From: JADKBO01 sp965230345
GTDB taxonomy: Bacteria; Bacteroidota; Bacteroidia; Chitinophagales; Saprospiraceae
Direction: 5' to 3'
Assembly (NCBI GenBank): GCA_965230345.1
Contig: CBDDKR010000001.1
Coordinates: forward strand, 744,001 to 808,000
Length of the DNA: 64,000 nucleotides
Shown here: positions 53,878 through 62,800 of the stretch, one piece after another
Numbering within the stretch: position 1 is the first letter of the stretch
How the letters are laid out: each line of letters opens with the position of its first letter
The notes under the pieces: generated by a model
Seen by the model: the letters and a program-made list of their open reading frames with translations, nothing else
Told to the model about the DNA's origin: nothing
The model's database searches: none
Made by a program: the position numbers and the translations under genes

Positions 53878-56800
53878 ATGAATAAAATAGACCCTGTGAT
53901 GAACAGTAGACTTTTCTCACATTGGACTGCAACTTTTATTGTAGTCTTATTTCTTAATTTGACCTCGTCCTTTGGTCAAGTATTTACATGCAATGGTAAT
54001 TTAGTTTCTAATCCTTCCTTCGAATCTGGCACAACCGGATGGAGTTGGTTTGGTGGAGGTTTAGTTCAAGGAACTTACGCTGCTGTATTTGGAAATTATT
54101 CAGGACAGTTTCAAATCTCTAATGGTTCTTCAAATGGAGTACATCAAACGGTAAGTTCGGGTAACTATAATCCAGGTGATGCACTTAAATTGGAAGTACA
54201 TGCAGGAACACATAATCCTGGATATACACATCATGTAGGGTTTTGGTATTACGATAGTAATTGGAACTGGTTAGGTGATGATAAGGTAGAAGTGAATAGC
54301 CAATTACCAACAATGACAAAATATACTGTTCTTGGTACACTTCCTAATAATTGTCATTATGTAAGAGTTTTTGGGAATGGTAGTGGAGATTGGATAAAGA
54401 CTGACGGATGGTGTGTTACACCTGTAAATGTAGCACCTCAACCAGCTGATTGGTCTTATGATTGCGCAGATGGCAAGACAGTTGAACTGGATTGGAATGG
54501 GATTAAAGGCAATTCAAATTATACAGAAAATTTTAGCAATTCTTCGAATATTGAAAGAGTAGTGGTAGAAATTGTATATAAAGGTTCTCACCCTGGTTCT
54601 TTCATGGCAGTTGAGGATAATGGAGGAACAGAGTATTTGCTTCCGGAAGTTCAAATCAATGGCAATAGTTCGCATGAATATGCTTATAGAGGAGAAATAG
54701 TTGGATCAATTTCTTCCGTTTCTTTTAATAATATTCCTAATCCATCAGAAGTTCAATCTATAGTTTTTTACATTTTTAGAGATTTGGACGATGGATTAAC
54801 TTCAGTTGGGAAATTCATAGAAAGATCTGGATATAGAACTTCATTTACCGAAAACCTTGCTATTCCTCAAGGTGTATCGCCAAGAGATATTACGGTGACA
54901 ATTCCTGTTTCGGAAATGACCTATGATTGTAGAGAACTTACATTTACCGTTCAGGCTAAGAATGGAGGTTCAAATGCAGGAGCAAGTCAAAGTGTTACTA
55001 TTAATCCTGCTACACCTAGTGGTGGGTGTTGTATTGAGGCTCCTGAAGTGATATTGACCAATGTGCCTGCTAATGCCAATAACATAGATATAACTGTTTT
55101 TTCTCCAAATGGAGATGGGTGGTCTTGTCCTCCAACCGGGACTCAAAATGGACAATCATTTGTTATTGCTGCAGCACTGCATGTTGATGTCGAATGTTCT
55201 TGTCCTATTATATCTTCTAGTATTAGTGGTGACCTGAATATCTGTAATGGAGAGAGTACAACTTTGTCAGTAAATGCTTCAGGGGGAAATTCACCTTATA
55301 CAATTTCATGGAGTAATGGATTGGGTAATGGATCGTCTAAAACGGTTTCTCCTTCCAATACAACGAATTACATGTTGACTATCACAGATGATGACGGATG
55401 TTCAGCTACCACTTCTGTAGAAGTAGTAGTTAATCCCAACCCAACAGTAGATGCCGGTGTTGATGTTGAAATTTGTTCAAATCAGCAAATTACTTTGACT
55501 GCAAATGCTTCTAGTGGAACACCAAATTACACATATAGTTGGAGTCATGGATTAGGCAATGGTGCAAGTAAAACAGTATCTCCCAATTCCAATACAAACT
55601 ACAATGTTACGGTAACAGATTCCAAAGGCTGTTCAGATAGTGATGATGTAATGGTAAGTGTTAGATCAAGTCTAAATCCTGGAAGCATTGCTTCGAATGA
55701 AGGGAATTGTGGAACTTTTAATCCAGCCATAATTTCAAGTAGTGCGAATGCGAGTGGTGGAAATTGTTCTATTTCTTATGAATGGGAGAAGAAATTAGAA
55801 AATGGATCTTGGCAAACTATTTCTGGAGCTACTTCGTCAAGTTATGATCCAGGAGTAATTATTGCTACAACATCATATAGAAGAAAAGCAACAAATTGTT
55901 GTGAGTCTGCGTATTCCAATACCGTAATAAAGACAGTAGGAAGTACCATCATTGCTAATGCTGGTCCTGATCAAAATGTTTGTGATGGAGGTTCTGCAAC
56001 GTTGAATGCTTCACTTGGCTATTCTGGCGGTGCACATGGATTTATACTAAGAGCTGAACCAGAATCTACTTCTAGCGATAATATTAAAATTAAAAAGGAT
56101 GGTTCAAGCGGACCTAGGTTGGTGATTTATTCAAATGGGAACCCTTCTCCTACGACGCTATATCAATCACAAAGAGCAAGAATCGAAAGCGATAATACTG
56201 ATCATAACCATGATGATTTAAAAGTTGGATATAAAGGTGGAGAGTATGATAGATCATTGATTGACTTTGATATCTCATCAATAAGTGGAACAATTGATCA
56301 AGCATTTTTAGTCGTGAAAACTGAGGACTCTGGAGATTTAGATGTTGGAGTTTATGCCATTGATGAAGAATGGAATGAAGATGAAGTAACATGGGATGAA
56401 AAAGATCAAAATGTTACTTGGGATGATTCTGGTGTGATTGGTTCTGGTGATATCAAGTGGGACGAAGTAACCTTCACATCAAAGCAAGATTATTCATTCG
56501 ATGTAACGGCATTGGTAGATGCTTGGGTTAATGGAGGAAATCAAGGGTCAGGAAGTTATACTTACTTGTGGAGCACGGGTTCTACAAATTCGAGTATAAC
56601 AGTTAACCCTTCATCGACAACAACATATACCCTTACTGTTACGGATACCAATTCTGGTTGTACTGATTCTGATCAAGTAATCATTGAAGTTTCTAATGAT
56701 ATGGTTGATCCTGGACAAATTGGTAACGACGAAGGATTTTGTACAGGATTTGATCCTGCCGTAATTACAAGTATTGTAGACGGTAGTGGAGAATGTAATA

Positions 56801-59800
56801 ACTCAGTGGTTGAAGATTGTTGTGACGAAGGTGATAAACCGAATTTATTTAGGCTTCTATATAATGGTGAAAGTTGCGCACAATCAAATAACAATCAAGG
56901 TACCGTTGGAGGTAAGTGGGATTGTTCTGGAGATGCTGGAGGTGATCCTCAAGTTTACATTTCAGTAAATGATGGTCAGTTTTCGGGCACAGTTGATTTG
57001 AACACAACCTTCGATATTTATAATGGAGGTGATAAATTGAGTAATCCAGTAGAGATCTCTATTTATAGTTCTCAAGGTGGAAGCCTATTACAAACTATAG
57101 AGATTCATACCTCTTGTTCGGCTCCAATAGTTGGAGGTGATCAGTTTGGTTCTTTGGTGTTACAGTACGTTGAGTTTGAAAATAATTATACGTGCGAAGG
57201 TGTAAATAATACAATTGCATACAAATGGGAGTCCAAAACATCATCAACTTCTTGGACCGAGATTCCAAATGAGGTAGGACCGACATATGATCCTTCATTC
57301 ATTAACGTTACTACCCAATATAGAAGGTTGACTTTGAACTGTTGTGGTGCAATTGAATCCAATGTAGTCACAAAATCCGTTCATGCTGTTCCCGAAGCCT
57401 CAGCATCTAAAACCGATGCTACATGTGGATTAAATAATGGTTTGGCATCTGCATCTGCTGGTGGTGGAATGGGACCATATACTTATTCTTGGAGTAACAA
57501 CGGAACTACTGCAACGATATCAAATTTATCACCAGGGACGTATACTGTTACTGTTAAAGATGCAAACCTTTGTGAGGATGTAGCTAGTGTTACCATTAAC
57601 AATATTGCTGGACCTACTGTTTCGATATCAGGTGATAATAATATTTGTGAAGGACAATCAACTACTTTATCTACTTCAGTTAACGGAGGAAGTCCTTCAT
57701 ACAACTATTTATGGAGTGATAATTCTATATCTTCATCCATAAGTGTTAGTCCAACTACAACTACAACTTATACTGTTAGTGTAACGGATGATAACAACTG
57801 TACGTCGACAGCAAGTTCTACTGTGACTGTTGAACCTCAAATAGTATCTGGTATTTCAGGTCCAAGTACAAGGTGTGCTGAAGAAGATATGACTTTTGTC
57901 GTTTCTCCTGCGGTTTCAGGAGCAACATATGCTTGGAGTCTAACTGGTCCAGCTACACCAAATTCTGGGTCAGGGGCAAGTATAACGGCTCAATGGGCAA
58001 ATTCTCCAGGAACTTACAATGTAGAACTTACCATCACTAAAGGTGAGTGTGAAAAAATCTACAACCATTCAGTAATCATAACAAACAAAGTATTTGCTGC
58101 AGGGGGACCTGATCAAGAAATTTGTCAAGGAGGTTCTACAATATTAGATGGTAGTGGTCCAGGAAGTGCAGATTTTTCTTGGTCAGTAGTAAGTGGAGAT
58201 CCTACCTCAATTGATGGTGGTGTTGATTCAGAAGACTTGTCTGTAAGTCCATTAGTTACTACGGTATATCAATTGACGGTTAGTCAAAATGGATGTACAC
58301 GAATCGATCAAGTAACGGTGGAAGTTAATACAAATTTGAATCCGGTGGCTGATGCTGGAGGGAATAAATCGGTTTGTATAGAACAAGATTTAGTTATAGG
58401 CGGTACACCAACAGGTACTCCACCAGTAGATGATCCTACGGCAACTTTATCATATACTTGGAGCCCTAGTTCTAGTTTGAATGCTGCTAACATTGCTAAT
58501 CCTACTTTTAGTAATGGTATACCAGGAAATTACAGTTATGAAGTAATCGTTGAAGCAACGAATACAGGCTGTAAGGATACCTCGGAAATGGTCGTAACGG
58601 TAAACGATAATCCTTCTGTTAATGCTGGAAATGATGTGACTATTTGTGACGGAAACTCTACTCAATTAATGGCTAATGCTTCTGGAGGTAATTCTCCTTA
58701 TACATATACATGGAATAATGGTCTTGGAAATGGTCAAACAAAGACAGTTTCACCTTCTTCCACTACAACTAATATTGTTACAGCAACAGATCAAAACAAT
58801 TGTATCGCAGAAGATGAAGTTATTGTAAATGTTCAAGAAACGTTTAATTCAGGAATTTCTGGACCTAACTCAAGATGTGCTGAGGAAGATGTTACATTTA
58901 TAGTTTCTCCTCCTGTTTCTGGAGCTTCTTACGAATGGACACTTGCTGGACCAGCAACTCCCAATTCAGGAACTGGATCTAGTATAACTGCTCAATGGGC
59001 GGATCAACCAGGACAATATGATGTCGAACTTAAGGTTACTAAAGGTGAATGTGAAGAAACATACGTACACCCTATAGTAATTACAAATAAGGTGTTTGCG
59101 ATTGCAGGACCTGATCAAGAAGTATGCTTAGGTGGAAGTGTTACTTTAGATGGTTCAGGACCTGCTTCAGGGAATTATAATTGGAAGGTATTGTCTGGAG
59201 ATCCTACTTCTATCGATGTAGGGGGAGCAACTGATGATATTGTGGTAAGTCCATTGGTGACTACAGTATACGAATTGACTGTAAGCCAAAATGGATGTAC
59301 ACGAATTGATCAAGTAACGGTACAAGTTAATACGAATTTAAATCCAGTTGCTGATGCGGGGCAGAATGATTTTGTTTGCAGTGGTGAGGATTATATTCTT
59401 GGCGGTTCTCCAACAGGTACTCCTCCACTAGATGATCCAACAGCTAATTTAGGATACATATGGTCTCCAAATTCGAACATTAATCAATTTACTATAGCAA
59501 ACCCAACTTTTAACTCAGAACAATTAGGAAATCATACTTATGAGGTTATTGTTTATTCATTGAATACGGGATGTGCGGATACTGCTGAGGTTACACTGAC
59601 TGTGGAAGCAAAAGCAAAAGTTGGGGATTTCGTTTGGGATGACTCAAATAACAATGGTATTCAAGATGCGGGAGAAAGTGGTATAAACAATGTACAAGTT
59701 GAGCTGTATGATGCTAATACTGATGAATTGGTTACAAGCACAACTACAAATACTTCTGGTGGAAATGCTGGACACTATGAATTTGAAGTATGTAAAGGTG

Positions 59801-62800
59801 ATTATTACATAGTTTTCGGAGAAGTAAGTAATGCGCAGAGGACTTCACAGAATGTAGGTAATGATGCTTTAGATAGTGATGCGAATTCAAATACTGGTAG
59901 AACAGAAAATTTCAATCTTTCTGCGGGAGAAAACAATACTGATATTGATGCAGGATATACGTCTATTGCAGATTTAGAATTGACAAAAGAAGCGGACGAT
60001 ACAACACCGAATGTAGGTCAGATCTTGACGTATAGCATAACGATCGAGAACAAAGGGCCAGATGCAGCTACGGGAGTATCAATAGAAGACATTGTACCAA
60101 ATGGATTGAGCAATGTATCGAACATCAGCAATGGTGGCGTGATGAATAGTGGAACGATAACGTGGAGCGGTTTGAGTATAGCATCAGGCAGCAGTGTGGT
60201 ATTGACTTACGAAGCGGAAGTGATGGCACCAGGTACAGGCGTTAGTTATAAAAACGTATCGCAGGTGACGGCATCCGATCAGTACGATATTGATTCTACA
60301 CCAGATAACGATGATGGTGACCAGAGTGAAGATGATGAAGACAATGAAGAGGTTACACCACAGCAGTCGGATTTAGAATTGACAAAAGAAGCGGACGATA
60401 CGACACCGAATGTAGGTCAGATCTTGACGTATAGCATAACGATTGAGAACAAAGGGCCAGATGCAGCTACGGGAGTATCGATAGAAGACATTGTACCAAA
60501 TGGATTGAGCAATGTATCGAACATCAGCAATGGTGGCGTGATGAATAGCGGAACGATAACGTGGAGCGGTTTAAGTATAGCATCAGGCAGCAGTGTGGTA
60601 TTGACTTACGAAGCGGAAGTGATGGCACCTGGTACAGGCGTTAGTTATAAGAACGTATCACAGGTGACGGCATCCGATCAGTACGATATTGATTCTACAC
60701 CAGATAACGATGATGGAAACCAGAGTGAAGATGATGAAGACAATGAAGAGGTTACACCACAGCAGTCGGATTTAGAATTGACAAAAGAAGCGGACGATAC
60801 GACACCGAATGTAGGTCAGATCTTGACGTATAGTATAACGATCGAGAACAAAGGACCAGATGCAGCTACGGGAGTATCAATAGAAGACATTGTACCAAAT
60901 GGATTGAGCAATGTATCAAACATCAGCAATGGTGGCGTAATGAATAGCGGAACGATAACATGGAGCGGGTTGAGTATAGCATCAGGCAGCAGTGTGGTAT
61001 TGACTTACGAAGCGGAAGTGATGGCACCTGGTACAGGCGTTAGTTATAAGAACGTATCACAGGTAACGGCATCCGATCAGTACGATGTTGATTCTACACC
61101 AGATAACGATGATGGAGACCAGAGTGAAGATGATGAAGACAATGAAGAGGTTACACCACAGCAGTCGGATTTAGAATTGACAAAAGAAGCGGACGATACG
61201 ACACCGAATGTAGGTCAGATCTTGACGTATAGTATAACGATTGAGAACAAAGGACCAGATGCAGCTACGGGAGTATCGATAGAAGACATTGTACCAAATG
61301 GATTGAGCAATGTATCGAACATCAGTAATGGTGGCGTAATGAATAGCGGAACGATAACATGGAGCGGTTTGAGTATAGCATCAGGCAGCAGCGTGGTATT
61401 GACTTACGAAGCGGAAGTTATGGCACCTGGTACAGGCGTTAGTTATAAGAACGTTTCACAGGTGACGGCATCCGATCAGTACGATATTGATTCTACACCA
61501 GATAACGATGATGGAGACCAGAGTGAAGATGATGAAGACAATGAAGAGGTTACACCACAGCAGTCGGATTTAGAATTGACAAAAGAAGCAGACGATACGA
61601 CACCGAATGTAGGTCAGATCTTGACGTATAGTATAACGATCGAGAACAAAGGACCAGATGCAGCTACGGGAGTATCAATAGAAGACATTGTACCAAATGG
61701 ATTGAGCAATGTATCAAACATCAGCAATGGTGGCGTAATGAATAGCGGAACGATAACATGGAGCGGGTTGAGTATAGCATCAGGCAGCAGTGTGGTATTG
61801 ACTTACGAAGCGGAAGTGATGGCACCAGGTACAGGCGTTAGTTATAAGAACGTATCACAGGTGACGGCATCCGATCAGTACGATATTGATTCTACACCAG
61901 ATAACGATGATGGAGACCAGAGTGAAGATGATGAAGATAATGAAGAGGTTACACCACAGCAGTCGGATTTAGAATTGACAAAAGAAGCGGACGATACAAC
62001 ACCGAATGTAGGTCAGATCTTGACGTATAGCATAACGATCGAGAACAAAGGGCCAGATGCAGCTACGGGAGTATCAATAGAAGACATTGTACCAAATGGA
62101 TTGAGCAATGTATCAAACATCAGCAATGGTGGCGTAATGAATAGCGGAACGATAACGTGGAGCGGTTTAAGTATAGCATCAGGCAGCAGTGTGGTATTGA
62201 CTTACGAAGCGGAAGTGATGGCACCTGGTACAGGCGTTAGTTATAAAAACGTATCACAGGTGACGGCATCTGATCAGTACGATGTTGATTCTACACCAGA
62301 TAACGATGATGGAGACCAGAGTGAAGATGATGAAGACAATGAAGAGGTTACACCACAGCAGTCGGATTTAGAATTGACAAAAGAAGCAGACGATACGACA
62401 CCGAATGTAGGTCAGATCTTGACGTATAGCATAACGATCGAGAACAAAGGACCAGATGCAGCTACGGGAGTATCGATAGAAGACATTGTACCAAATGGAT
62501 TGAGCAATGTATCGAACATCAGCAATGGTGGCGTGATGAATAGCGGAACGATAACGTGGAGCGGTTTAAGTATAGCATCAGGCAGCAGTGTGGTATTGAC
62601 TTACGAAGCGGAAGTGATGGCACCAGGTACAGGCGTTAGTTATAAGAACGTATCACAGGTGACGGCATCCGATCAGTACGATATTGATTCTACACCAGAT
62701 AACGATGATGGAGACCAGAGTGAAGATGATGAAGATAATGAAGAGGTTACACCACAGCAGTCGGATTTAGAATTGACAAAAGAAGCGGACGATACAACAC

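Noticed and set aside
54970..58665. Several 60-80 codon minus-strand frames inside the giant gene
   Set aside because: They are shadows of the long plus-strand frame, which translates into repeated Ig-like domains throughout.
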